In this document: positions 49,922 to 59,587 of the stretch, piece by piece
How the letters are laid out: the number at the start of each line of letters is the position of its first letter
Position numbering within the stretch: the first letter of the stretch is position 1
NCBI GenBank assembly: GCA_934045075.1
Contig: OW203738.1
Coordinates: 4,827,487 to 4,891,486 of the forward strand
DNA from: Yponomeuta sedellus
Lineage: Eukaryota > Arthropoda > Insecta > Lepidoptera > Yponomeutidae
Direction: 5' to 3'
DNA: 64,000 nt
Program-made: the position numbers and the translations under genes
The notes under the pieces: model-generated
Told to the model about the DNA's origin: nothing
Seen by the model: the letters and a program-made list of their open reading frames with translations, nothing else
The model's database searches: none

Positions 49922-50435
49922 ATCGTCCCCACAGCTGGGGCACGGGTCTTTTCCTGCATCGCAGGAATGTTAGGCCATACTCCACCACGGGGGCAGAGTC
50001 CGGGTTAGTGCAGGATTGTAAGACATGGCGGGCCTTACTGTCAGAAGTTATCAAGCCGCCACTAAGGCCTCTGACATGGCTTAACGACTCCAAGCCACTA
50101 CAAGACAGCCGGCACCAACGGCTCAACATGCCTTGCGAAGCACGGAAGCGCTCGGAAATATGCCACTAGCAGTAGACACGGGACGGTGACCTATCCTGCA
50201 CTTGACCGCGCCTGTTGTTGCTTAACAAGTGATTGATTTCAAAAACCTACTTAGAGGCTAAAAATTCCACCCATGCCGGGATTCGAACCCGCGACCTCTG
50301 GCTATCAGTGCCAGCGCCAACTGAGCTAATGGGCGACTCACCGGCATCAGTGAAATTTCGAACCTCTTTACAATACTCTGTATTACGTACAGAAGTGATT
50401 GATTCCAATCACTCGGTTTTTGGGCTACGAGAGCT
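49922..50435 (-). mobile_element. 5S-SINE, full length, interrupted by TL308
   Basis: Directly abuts the previous copy. Tail GGGGCACGGGTCTTTTCCTG, complete body and head (ACGGGACGGTGACCTATCC, TTGTTGCTTAAC). The head is split at 50227-50404 by a TL308 insertion. Shares diagnostic bases (CACAGCTGGGG, GGGGGCAGAGTCCGGG) with the copy at 52758. Confidence 0.85.
50239..50392 (-). mobile_element. TL308, 5'-truncated, nested in a 5S-SINE
   Basis: AAGTGATTGATT at 50227-50238 and 50393-50404 is the target duplication. In element orientation it starts CTGTACGTAATACAGAG and ends AGCCTCTAAGTAGGTTTTTG. Its tRNA-like anticodon arm has a small deletion. Confidence 0.85.
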
Positions 50436-51415
50436 GTGTACTAATTCAGTTGAAAATCCAACGGATTGAAACCTTTACTGGGTACATAATTTCCTTTAAC
50501 AATATTGAGATGTGATTAATAAGATCTTTTAAGTTTCAAAAAAAGCCTCGTAGGAAGCACGGAGGTGGGATTAGAATTTCGCATTCACTCAAGGTTTTCA
50601 AGGATTACGTTCTGAGTGCTTAGTGCGAGTTTTTTAACTACTCGATCGCGTTAACGTAAGCTCATATTTCTATGGCATCGAGGAAGCGCCACCTAGCGAC
50701 AAGTATGGAAATTAAAATTGCTGAGTGCGAGTTGTAATGGTTTACGTTGAGAAGTGAAGACGTTTACCAGCCAAAACACGAATAAACGCGAGTGCGAGTT
50801 GTACTGTGACAGCGTTTTGCCAGTTCAAACTGTTTACTTACTCATACTTACTACTCAATGCTCAATTAACGCGGTAGTAAAGTTATTCGATTGGATCTGT
50901 CAAACTCGCACTAAGCACTCAGAATGTGTGACTTCAGTCGCAGCCGTTCTCAGATTTACGTAAGATATTTTATAGCTGACGTGCGATTCGAGCCGTTCGT
51001 ACCCTTGAGAATATAGAAGATTCGCAGCCTCTTTGACTGGAGTGGATAATAGCCTAGATAAATAAATGGGTAATGCTGAGCGCAAAAGTCGAGAATATCT
51101 TATTTCATATTTCGTTTCGTGTGCTGATAAAACGATTCGATGAAATTGAAATCGAGTTACGTCAAGTCACTCAAAATAAGATTTTTTTGTGTTCCAACTT
51201 GACAAAGGAATTTGATCAGCATGATGTCACCTTTATCCTATTGGAAGTGAATTCAACGATGATAATTTCCTGAATCGATACATGGGTACAAAGCTCGAAA
51301 AGTAACTTGACCAAATGAATGATAATGTAGGGTTAATAATAGATTAACAAGTAATAAAAAGAAATCTATTACATTCATCAACTAAGTGTTTTATTATTGT
51401 GATAACAGAGATCTT
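50436..51415. other. Unassigned sequence with a local theme repeat
   Basis: Variants of GAGTGCGAGTT (50622, 50724, 50791) and TCTGAGTGCTTAGTGCGAG (50611, with its complement near 50903) recur, so an old element with inverted parts may lie at about 50590-50940. No ORF. Confidence 0.4.
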
Positions 51416-51419
51416 TTTT

Positions 51420-51535
51420 GTAGGCTTTATACATCCCACTGCAGGTCACAGGCCTTCTCTCAGAAAAAGAGAGTAGGTATGGGCTTAATTACCACGCGTA
51501 TCCACCGTGGATTGGCAATTTGAAGCGCTGGCGTA
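51420..51535 (-). mobile_element. SINE-B 3' half
   Basis: ACATCCCACTGCAGGTCACAG, TCTCTCAGAAAAAGAGAGTA and CCACCGTGGATTGGCAATTTG. Confidence 0.7.
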
Positions 51536-51890
51536 GAAAGGGTTTATCCCACATTTTGACAAAATATCGGGACTTAAATATAAAGGCTCTTACTAATAAA
51601 CACCGTATGAGCCTGGTATAGTTACACAGTGTTTTGTTCACGTCATTTGAATGTAATTTTCAGTTGGAAGAAAAGAGACAAAACACTGCATAGTTATACA
51701 ATATTCATACCAAGTTTATTAGTAAGGCTGAAAAAGTGGAACCAGTTCTAGTCCTTCGGGGCTGCGAAAATTTACTAGAGCGGCTATTAAATTTAGTTCC
51801 CTAAAAACTGCGCTTTCGTCCCGCGAGGCCAACCCGTTCTTCATAATCGGCTGAGTACTTTTAGCACTAAACATACTTACATAGACTGCT
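51536..51890. other. Unassigned sequence
   Basis: Nothing recognised. A near-inverted pair, ATAGTTACACAGTGTTTTG and AAAACACTGCATAGTTATAC, lies at 51618-51700. Confidence 0.4.
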
Positions 51891-51894
51891 GGCC

Positions 51895-52190
51895 TATTCG
51901 AACCGAGTGATCGGAACCAACCACTTGAGTTAAACAACAATAGGCGCGGTTAGGTGCAGGATGGGTGACCGTCCCGTGACTACCGCTAGTGGCAGTTTTT
52001 CCGAGCACTTCCGTACTTCGTAAGGCACGTTAAGCCGTTGGTGTCGGCTGTCATGTAGCGGCATTATGGTCGGCTTGATAACTGTTGACAGTAAGGCCAG
52101 CCACTGTCTTACAATCATCCACCAACCCGGACTTTGCCCCCGTGGTCGAGTATGACCTAACCTACCTCCGATGCAGAAAGAGACAGAAGT
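51895..52190 (+). mobile_element. 5S-SINE with central deletion
   Basis: Good 5S-like head (GCGCGGTTAGGTGCAGGATG and GGGTGACCGTCCCGTGAC); the GTCGTTAAGCCATGTCAGAGG segment is missing; tail ends at CAGAAAGAGACAGAAG. Confidence 0.8.
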
Positions 52191-52284
52191 TGTTAAACTT
52201 GTTACTTCTCCCCCTGTTACTTCTAAACCCGGTCTTCCCTACTAGTCAGTCACATCTGAAATTTTCGCACTAACTTCATAGTTG

Positions 52285-52400
52285 GGCCCTTGTGAGTACC
52301 AAGCGCTGAGGTTAACATTTCAGACACGAGAATTTCATCACGATGTTTTCCTTCGCAGTTAGCGAGTGATATTGCTAACGGCCATTACATGCGAATCGGT
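52285..52400 (-). mobile_element. SINE-B middle fragment
   Basis: AAGCGCTGAGGTTAACATTTC, GAATTTCATCACGATGTTTTCC and TTAGCGAGTGATATTGC in complement order. Confidence 0.55.
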
Positions 52401-52706
52401 AGGTAATTAGCTTCGTCAAAGCAACCCGCCGTAAAACTCTGACGGGATGCTCAGTAGTTTTTGAGTAAACATAAATAGGTACCTAACTGTGGCTACGTTC
52501 CATTGGACTGACCTTAACCTTATTTGTGACCCTTGTAATAGACACCGGCGTGCACCCGGCTAATGGAACTGTCAAAGAGAGTGGAACCTCGTTATTTGGA
52601 CGCAAATCTTGTGACAAACGTGACGTAAGGTGGAAATTGGAAACATTATTTTCAGCACCAGTTGGTCTTTTAGCCGACAGCGGCGGGTAATGGAGGAATA
52701 AGGGAG

Positions 52707-52755
52707 GGTAATGTGTATGTATGTGTTTATTTGTGTACGTATGTATGTATCGATA
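52707..52755 (+). repeat. TATG-rich microsatellite
   Basis: GTGTATGTATGTGTTTATTTG then GTATGTATGTATCG; adjoins the 5S-SINE tail at 52758. Confidence 0.7.
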
Positions 52756-52757
52756 TC

Positions 52758-52985
52758 GACATCAACCCTTGTACGTCCCCACAGCTGGGGCACGGGTCTT
52801 TTCCTGCATCGCAGGAATCTTAGGCCATACTCCACCACGGGGGCAGAGTCCGGGTTAGTTCAGGATTGTGGGCCTTACTGTCAGAAGTTATCAAGCCGCC
52901 ACTAAGGCCTCTGACATGGCTTAACGACTGCCATTACATGACATCCGGCACCAACGGCTTAACGTGCCTTGCGAAGTACGGCATA
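52758..52985 (-). mobile_element. 5S-SINE, head missing
   Basis: ACATCAACCCTTGTACGTCC to GTGCCTTGCGAAGTACGG; same subfamily as 49922. Confidence 0.8.
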
Positions 52986-53159
52986 ATTAACTGCATAATA
53001 AAATATAAATGAATATTATTACTACGACCGGACCGGAGATGGCATTACGGAACCAATTGCGCGAGTTGCACTCGCTGTTGGCATTTTTTTAACTTCGTTC
53101 AACTATTATTCATGAAACTAGAGAAGATGTACCAATTTTTATGCTTCTTTTCTCTTCCC

Positions 53160-53268
53160 TGAGGTAGGTTTAGGCCGTACTCTACCACGGGGGTCAAGTC
53201 CGGATTGGTGGATCCTTGCAAGACTAGTGGCAGGTCTTACTGTCCGAAGTTATCAAGCCGCCCGGTAG
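53160..53268 (-). mobile_element. 5S-SINE middle fragment
   Basis: TAGGCCGTACTCTACCACGG, CCGGATTGGTGGATCCTTGC and GAAGTTATCAAGCCGCCC. Confidence 0.7.
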
Positions 53269-53330
53269 TACCTACATAGGTAGTACGATGACGCGAGTCA
53301 CGCGTTTTGTGGCGATGAAATGTCAGAATT

Positions 53331-53394
53331 TGACAATGTACTGGAAAGCCGCGACTTTTGACGCTCAAAGTCGCGACTCTCCAGTACATTGTCA
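53331..53394. repeat. Long imperfect hairpin
   Basis: TGACAATGTACTGGA pairs with TCCAGTACATTGTCA, and after a mismatch CGCGACTTT pairs with AAAGTCGCG. Arms 53331-53358 and 53367-53394 carry two mismatches around an 8-base loop. Host element unknown. Confidence 0.8.
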
Positions 53395-53514
53395 ACTACC
53401 CAGGCTGGACGCTACCGCATGCATGGGTATTTGCCTGGTTAGATTTCGAGCAGGCTTGCAGAGTATGCCTTCTTCCAGACGGGGCGTAAACGTTCCACTT
53501 ACAACCTGGAAAAA

Positions 53515-53760
53515 ATCAGAGGCCCATAAGGCCCAGAGGCCCATAAGGCCTCTAAGATGGCTTAACGACTGCCATTACATGACAACTGGCACTAACGGCT
53601 TAGCGTGTCTTGCAAAGCACGGAAGCACTCGGCAAAAATGCCACTAGTGATAGTCACGTGACGGTCACCCATCGTGCACCTGACCGCGCCTGGTTTTGCT
53701 TAACTCAAGTGATCGATTCCAATAACTTGGTAAGGCTAAGCCACGAGCACTTCTTCTTAT
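53515..53760 (-). mobile_element. 5S-SINE head and part of body
   Basis: AGAGGCCCATAAGGCC is doubled at the left edge; body ACGACTGCCATTACATGAC; head GTGACGGTCACCCATCGTGC and CTGGTTTTGCTTAACTC, with the A box mutated. Confidence 0.75.
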
Positions 53761-54288
53761 GTATATATGTATTTATGTATGAGTTTACGTATGGAAAGGT
53801 TTTAGGACGTTCTCTTTTTCTCGTTCCGCTCATCCAGTATTCTTCTAAAATGGTGCCCCATGTTAGATTAATTCTGGAAGGATGGTTACTGGTAATCTCA
53901 ACTTTTTATATGGTGCTTTCAGTCCCTTGTGAAACTAAGTACATTTTAACAAGTAATCTCATAACCTATGCCAGGCATAGTAGTATTAGTAAAAAAAAAA
54001 AAGCCTTTTATTGTTCTTCCAAGAGACGTTATACATAATTTACAAACATTTTTTTTATACATATTTTTTTTGCATGCAAGTAAATGAATTGATAATTTGA
54101 TTCTACATGCAATGAATATAACAAAGTCAATATATTTATCTATCTCTTTACAACTAATCCGAATCAGATACGATTTTAAATCTATGAATTATGTTAAAAT
54201 CATTAAAAATTATGAATCATATTAAAATCAATAAAATTATAAATAAATTATTATCAATTATAAATTAATAGTTACTGTATACAAAATT
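53761..54288. other. Unassigned AT-rich sequence
   Basis: An A run at 53991-54002 and a T-rich stretch near 54040 suggest a processed tail, but no element body is visible. Confidence 0.35.
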
Positions 54289-54289
54289 G

Positions 54290-54388
54290 ATCATAGTAGA
54301 AGAACCCCTGGTAGGGTGAAGGCCTCCTCCAAGTTCAACCACGCATCTCTATCTTGAGCAATCTGTATCCAGTTAGTCCCGGCAATCT
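54290..54388 (-). pseudogene. RTE-type LINE, 3' end of the interrupted copy
   Basis: Minus strand reads K-I-A-G-T-N-W-I-Q-I-A-Q-D-R, then AWLNLEEAFTLPGV. It continues the frame that stops at RPYKRWSDDITK near 57995, across the LINE-C insertion. Standard RTE proteins have exactly this order (RW-DD-I then W-x2-x-A-Q-D-R). Confidence 0.8.
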
Positions 54389-54528
54389 TTTTTTTTTTTT
54401 ATTTATTTTTTTTTTCCATAAAATACCTTTCATTACAGGGTTCACCTAATGCGAATGGTATGCTACATCAAAATATTTAACTTGTCTCTTATCTAATCTT
54501 ATCTCTAATAACATCCCCATTAGGATTA

Positions 54529-57438
54529 TTAACATAAATTGTCCCTATAACATATAACAAACAGTGCTATTCTCTTGAATTCACTCAGAGCAACATGGAA
54601 TAAGTCAACCTGTTCCGATATAATGTTCAAAATGCGGCAAGCGCGTGTCAGCGGCGCGTGAGCCAGCAGGTTGGTGCGCGCGCGCGGCACGTGCAGCAGC
54701 GGCGGCCGGCGGCGGCGCCCCACGTACCCGTCCGGTACACACAGATTTAAGGCACCCAGTACCTCCGGATTGCTAATCCTTCCCTCGAGCACTTTATGCA
54801 CATAGGAAACCAACGCGAGATCCCTCCTCACTCTAAGCTCGTTGTACCCTACCATTCCCAGGATAAAAAGTGTAGGGTACATCAAGGGATAAAACGGATA
54901 AACTCCATATAACCTTAAGTACAAATATCTTATGAATTTATTTTGAATGCGTTCCATCATGAGACAATATTTTGTCTCATGAGGTGCCCAGATGATTGCA
55001 TTCGATTCAAGTTGGCTTCTAACTAGAGCGTTATAAAGAGCAATTATGGCAGCAACGTTTGAAAACGTACGGCCCTTACGAAGAATAAAGCCCAAATTCC
55101 TGTATGCCTTTTTGCAGATACTCTCAATTTGTGTGCGATAGTTTAAGTCTGAAGTCAATCTGACCCCCAGGTCTTTGACGTCACTTACTCGCCGAATTGG
55201 TGTATCTGCTACTGTATAATTATACATTACAGAATTTCGTTTCCGAGTAAAAGTAATTAGAGCGCATTTGGAGACGTTGAACTGTAGCTTATTTTGGTGG
55301 CTCCACTGTACTACTCTATCTATGTCGTCCTGTAACTTCTCACAATCTGAAACAGAGCACACTGGTAATGAAAGCTTCAAGTCGTCTGCAAACAACAAAC
55401 AATTTGAATCTTTCACTACTGTTGATAGGTCATTTATCATGATCAAGAATTCAAGTGGCCCCAAATTGCTACCCTGGCTGACTCCCGACCTAGTGAAATA
55501 AGGTTCTGAGCGATGTCCATTATACTCTACATATTGTTTTCTGTCTCCCATGTAACTAATGAAAAACTTGAGTAGATGTGGAGTAAAACCCATATTCGCT
55601 AATTTACTAAGTAAAACATCGTTGTCAACTAGATCAAATGCTTTTTTGTAATCAAAGTAGGCAGCATCCACCTGGCCCCCAGTATCCACTGCTGGGATTA
55701 CCTTTGACATAAAGCTAAGGAGATTACTATATGTGCTACGAGTAGGCCGGAAGCCATGCTGAGCATCCGACAATTGAGACTCAACTTGATAGAGTACCGT
55801 CTTTTGGATCGCAGATTCCAACACTTTAGCGGGTGTGGAAAGTACAGCTACCGGCCTATATCCATCTACGTTTGAACTAGCTCTTCCTTTGGGAACAGGT
55901 ATTACTCTGGTTATTTTCCACCGCTCCGGAAAAACTTCCGCTGCCAAACACTGATTATAAATATGTGCTAATGGTTCTGCTAAAACCATACGACAATCCC
56001 GCACAATATACGTTGGAATACCATCGGGTCCCGCCGACCGCTTCGGTTTAAGACGTGCTAGTGCGCTACGTACTTCCTCCAGTTGTAAGCGGTCCACCTG
56101 TACTCGTGCTGCGGTTGCCTCTGCGTCCGCCATCGCTGCCGAGACATCCATCGTAGCTCGATCCCGCGAGTACACCGAGTGAAAGTAAGCCGCGAATTCC
56201 TGGGCGCACTCCTTCCCGCACAATACCTGGCCATTTTTAATAATTTTTTGCTGACTCCGATTGCCCTTCATTGACCTTATATAGCTCCAGAATGCTCTTG
56301 GATCCTCAATTAAATGATTCTGAACGCGATCTCGATACTGTTCCTGAGCCAATTGAATTGAAGTTTTCACCTTTGCTCTGTATATTGAAAATTGTTTGTA
56401 GTCTAATAAAGATTTACTATACTTAAATTTCTTGTGAAGTTCAGCTTTTAATTTGATGTCGCGAATCAGATCCCTTGTATACCACTCTGGGTAATTGTAC
56501 TCAGAGTTTATACATACTCGCTTTTTTTTTGGAACACAATCATCGAAAATATTACTCAATTTACTATAGAAGAAATCTAGGCAACTGTCTACGTTATCCA
56601 AATCATAAAGAGGCGCCCAGTCCACTTCCGCTATCGCCGCATATAAAGAAAAGAAATCCGCTTTAGCAAAATTCCAATTGTTTGCGGCGGCGGCGGCGAC
56701 ACTATCATCAGTGCGGCGGTGAACCCGAGCGCGGCCATACATCGATAAAGATACCTCCAGTGGCGGGTGATACGCGTCTACCGGCAATAGTGGCACCTCT
56801 GCCGCGCGCACGCACACACCCGAAACCTCCCCGCTAAACTTGCATAAAACTAAATCAAGTTGACGATCGTTGCAATTACCAATCATGTTGCTCTGAGTGA
56901 ATCCACAGTATGATAGAAAATACTCATAATAATTACGTACTTCCAACGTACTCGAATAGAGGTTAAAATCGCCCACAATTACTATTTTACTATATTTATC
57001 ACAATATTGTTCAATTAATTTAAACATTAACACATACTCAGTTTCCTTACTATTTGGTGGGATATTAACACAACACATTAAAAACAGCAGTCTCTTTTGC
57101 AAGTACACCGTACCAGCCGCTAGCTCAAAAACATGTTCATCTACATTTACACTACCCGGCGGCGCTGCGACTGTGCGAATCTCAAATCGAGGTGTGGCCA
57201 CGAGACAAACTCCACCTTGCTTGCGGCCGTCCGCTCTATCGCAGCGGAGGATTGTAAATCCTTGCGGAACAATTTCTGCGTCCTGTATGGATTCAGTACA
57301 GCCGGTTTCCGTAAACGCAAAGAAATCTGCCGACGAAGAAAGAAACTCTGCGTTTAAGCCTTCTAGTTTTGTTCGCAATCCTCTAACATTTTGGTAATAT
57401 AATGTGTATTCATGCTTGACTTTTTGCTTTGGTTGCAT
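54529..57438 (-). CDS. LINE-C ORF2, endonuclease and reverse transcriptase
   Basis: A complete 969-codon frame from an ATG at 57438. Residues about 10-235 are an APE-type endonuclease: YYQNVRGLRTK, FAFTETGC (catalytic Glu), KIVIVGDFNLYSS, RQLDLVLCK and DAYHPPLEV (the Asp-His pair). A linker (ICINSEYNYPEWYT-like) leads to RT: LKPKRSAGPDGIPTYIV, YRPVAVLSTPAKVLESAIQK, AQHGFRPTRSTYSNL, DAAYFDYKKAFDLVDNDVL, GVSQGSNLGPLEFLIMINDL and the catalytic LLFADDLKL (codons at 55381-55392). The C-terminal part is about 200 residues, without RNase H or a clear zinc finger. It fits the Jockey/CR1 group. The ATG lies inside ORF1, with 29 bases of overlap, so translation probably needs reinitiation or stop-restart. 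No stop or frameshift is visible: the protein could be functional if expressed, although the 5' end of the element is lost. Confidence 0.9.
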   Translation of the reverse strand: MQPKQKVKHEYTLYYQNVRGLRTKLEGLNAEFLSSSADFFAFTETGCTESIQDAEIVPQGFTILRCDRADGRKQGGVCLVATPRFEIRTVAAPPGSVNVDEHVFELAAGTVYLQKRLLFLMCCVNIPPNSKETEYVLMFKLIEQYCDKYSKIVIVGDFNLYSSTLEVRNYYEYFLSYCGFTQSNMIGNCNDRQLDLVLCKFSGEVSGVCVRAAEVPLLPVDAYHPPLEVSLSMYGRARVHRRTDDSVAAAAANNWNFAKADFFSLYAAIAEVDWAPLYDLDNVDSCLDFFYSKLSNIFDDCVPKKKRVCINSEYNYPEWYTRDLIRDIKLKAELHKKFKYSKSLLDYKQFSIYRAKVKTSIQLAQEQYRDRVQNHLIEDPRAFWSYIRSMKGNRSQQKIIKNGQVLCGKECAQEFAAYFHSVYSRDRATMDVSAAMADAEATAARVQVDRLQLEEVRSALARLKPKRSAGPDGIPTYIVRDCRMVLAEPLAHIYNQCLAAEVFPERWKITRVIPVPKGRASSNVDGYRPVAVLSTPAKVLESAIQKTVLYQVESQLSDAQHGFRPTRSTYSNLLSFMSKVIPAVDTGGQVDAAYFDYKKAFDLVDNDVLLSKLANMGFTPHLLKFFISYMGDRKQYVEYNGHRSEPYFTRSGVSQGSNLGPLEFLIMINDLSTVVKDSNCLLFADDLKLSLPVCSVSDCEKLQDDIDRVVQWSHQNKLQFNVSKCALITFTRKRNSVMYNYTVADTPIRRVSDVKDLGVRLTSDLNYRTQIESICKKAYRNLGFILRKGRTFSNVAAIIALYNALVRSQLESNAIIWAPHETKYCLMMERIQNKFIRYLYLRLYGVYPFYPLMYPTLFILGMVGYNELRVRRDLALVSYVHKVLEGRISNPEVLGALNLCVPDGYVGRRRRPPLLHVPRARTNLLAHAPLTRACRILNIISEQVDLFHVALSEFKRIALFVICYRDNLC

Positions 57439-57985
57439 CGCTCCGAAACCACACCCATTCGCAATATTCTATATTTACAGACCAGTTTACGGGCTCACAA
57501 AGTAGTTCATATTTATTTTCTGGAACTGATATAATAAACGATGAATAGTCCCTCTCTGTTTTATGTTTGATGCAGTCTACCTTTATTTCAACATTTTCTC
57601 CGCAAATTTTTTTTATAAACGACTCCATAGACTCCACCGAGGTACCTTTTTTGACTCGCCATACATGAAGGAATTTTTTTTTCTCTGTCCCTTGAATATC
57701 TACCAAATTGGTATTTCCTCCTTTTTTTACTTCTGCCCTAGGATACTTTTTCTTCGTTCTCTTAACCGTATTCCATTCTCCCTCTTGGTTTATTTCGCTT
57801 TCTTCAATTTTGTTATCATCCACGCCCACGCTCGACGTTTCTGATACTTTCGCAGATTTCGTGGCCTCCCTTACAACAGTGGGCGAACTTTTTGCTACTA
57901 CCTCCGGCTTGTTATGCTTTACAACTGTTGCAAATGTTACCTGCGCTTTTTTTCCTTCATTTGATTTATCCTTCGTTAGCACTTT
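57410..57985 (-). CDS. LINE-C ORF1, N-terminally truncated
   Basis: The last roughly 190 codons of ORF1. There is no ATG at the start of the open stretch (first codon in the usual listing is GTG); the frame simply runs in from the truncation point. The N-terminal part is Lys/Ser/Val-rich and probably unstructured. The C-terminal 80 residues (KKKFLHVWRVKKGTSVESME to NWSVNIEYCEWVWFRSD) resemble the RRM-like or coiled-coil-tail region at the end of ORF1 in several LINE clades, presumed to bind RNA. No CCHC knuckles. It ends ATKAKSQA-stop with ORF2's ATG 26 bases upstream of the stop codon. Confidence 0.7.
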   Translation of the reverse strand, partial: KVLTKDKSNEGKKAQVTFATVVKHNKPEVVAKSSPTVVREATKSAKVSETSSVGVDDNKIEESEINQEGEWNTVKRTKKKYPRAEVKKGGNTNLVDIQGTEKKKFLHVWRVKKGTSVESMESFIKKICGENVEIKVDCIKHKTERDYSSFIISVPENKYELLCEPVNWSVNIEYCEWVWFRSDATKAKSQA

Positions 57986-57990
57986 GTTGA

Positions 57991-58790
57991 CGACTTTGTT
58001 ATGTCGTCAGACCAACGTTTATATGGCCGTCCTCTGTGGCGCTTTCCGTTTTCTGGGCCTATCCACTCTGTTACGGATTTGGTCCAGCGCGAAGAAGGCA
58101 TTCTGGCCACATGGCCGGCCCATTTCCATTTCATCTTTCGAACATGTTCTAAGGCGTCCTTAATCCTGGTCCTCTTACGTATTTCAGTGCTTTTGTTTTT
58201 GTGTAGTAATTTTATATTTAAAATACTGCGTTCCATAGCTTTTTGACATAGAGTTATTCTTTTCGCGTTTTGTTCTGTAAGAGTTCATGTGGCACAACCG
58301 TATGTTAATGTAGGGAGCAAGCATGTATCTAATATTTTTGTTTTTAGTCTTAGTGGCAGGTTACTTTTTAGAATGTCATTCATTGCCCAAAACTTTCTCC
58401 AAGTTATTATAATTCGACGTTCTATTTCCTCCCTATCGATGTTTTTGAAGGAAATGAGTTTGCCAAGATAAATATATTCATCAACATATTCAACAATTTT
58501 GTTGTCTATTTTTATTGTTGTCTGTGCACCATTGGTCATGATTTTGGTTTTTTCAAGGTTCATTTCTAAGCCAACTTCGACACTCTCTGTGTGTAATCTT
58601 TGTAGCATTTCTTGTAGTTCGCTAGCATTTCTCGCAAATAATACAATGTCATCGGCAAACCTTAGATGGCTTAAAAACTTATCGTTTATCTTTACTCCGT
58701 TTTTTGACCAAATTAGTATTAGTAGAAAGTCTTTATTTGGTACTACAGATATTGAATACAATAGGTTAAGCTTAATAAAGAACTAAAGTT
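57991..58790 (-). pseudogene. RTE-type LINE, RT palm to C-terminus, interrupted
   Basis: Two minus-strand frames cover it. The first (58285-58761) contains LSHLRFADDIVLFARNAS with the catalytic FADD, then NLEKTKIMTNG, YIYLGKLISF and LPTLTYGCAT. After a frameshift near 58285 the second (57976-58236) reads MERSILNIKLLHKNKSTEIR, RKMKWKWAGHVARMPSSRWT and GRPYKRWSDDITK, where LINE-C interrupts it. The upstream RT fingers and endonuclease are absent, so this copy was 5'-truncated before LINE-C arrived. Confidence 0.85.
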
Positions 58791-59038
58791 TACAAAGTAC
58801 AAAAAAGGTTTCCGCTCAGCTTGATGCCGCAGCTGATTTTCAGATCAGCTACGGCGCTGATTATCAGCGGGTGCCTGAGCGTCAATGTGTTAAAACCCAC
58901 GCGTGAGTTTGCATCGGCCTCATGCCATCTCGCGTGCGATGGTAGAACTAATATTAATTTTAATTGATAGTGCACTTGGTAAAGTATTTACTGAGTCCAA
59001 CTCGCGCTGGGACGTTTCTTATTATTTTTCGTTGCAAA
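58791..59038. other. Unassigned sequence
   Basis: GCTGATTTTCAGATCAGC and GCGCTGATTATCAGCGG at 58832-58872 form two small back-to-back palindromes. No element recognised. Confidence 0.4.
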
Positions 59039-59039
59039 A

Positions 59040-59165
59040 TATAATATTTGAGGTTATCTGGAAGAAATTACTATTAGCAATAAGGCCGTCAATTGTATCG
59101 TATCTTTTGTACCTGCTGTTTTTGTAAATATTTTTCCGCTATACAATAAAGAATATTCTTATCTT
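59040..59165 (+). mobile_element. LINE 3'-end module
   Basis: GGTTATCTGGAAGAAATTAC, TAGCAATAAGGCCGTCAATTG and ACAATAAAGAATATTCTTATC; third copy of the module at 12178 and 27770. Confidence 0.65.
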
Positions 59166-59585
59166 ATATATAGTCCCACAATCACGCGAAGTTTGTTGCC
59201 TGTATTACTTTGATTTAGGATAAAACGACAAAAAATCACGTTTATTATCCAAACAACAAACATGTTTAAAAATAAGGTGGTCTTTGGAGACCTCCATACA
59301 CCACTTGTTTATTGAATCATAATTTTATATTTAATCCGTCGAAATAAAATATATTCTGTGAAAATTTCAACCGACTCACTATTACGGTTCCAAAGATAGA
59401 GCCCTTTAAAAGTCGACCGACGACAGCGGAGGCAGAGTAATAGGGTCCCGTTTGGCACCTTTTGATACGAAACCCTAACAAAAAGATTTCTAATGAAAGC
59501 TCGCCATGTACACTTTTTATTTTGTACTTTTTGAATGATTTTGATGTGCTAAATAAAGTATTAAGTAAAAGTACCCTTTCCTGAC
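59166..59585. other. Unassigned sequence
   Basis: The 110-codon minus-strand frame has no recognisable product and ends in a 5S-SINE. Confidence 0.4.
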
Positions 59586-59587
59586 AT

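Larger units (their letters stand above)
54389..57990 (-). mobile_element. LINE-C, 5'-truncated in ORF1, inserted in an RTE LINE
   Basis: About 3.6 kb with partial ORF1, intact ORF2, a roughly 110-bp 3' UTR and an impure poly(A) tail (plus-strand T runs at 54389-54416). The junctions fall inside the RTE coding sequence; ACAAAG/AAAG at the borders may be the target duplication, but the A-rich tail makes its length ambiguous. Confidence 0.85.

Noticed and set aside
57563..58163. Plus-strand frames of 93 and 151 codons
   Set aside because: Antisense to LINE-C ORF1 and the RTE fragment, with a coding pattern explained by the opposite strand.
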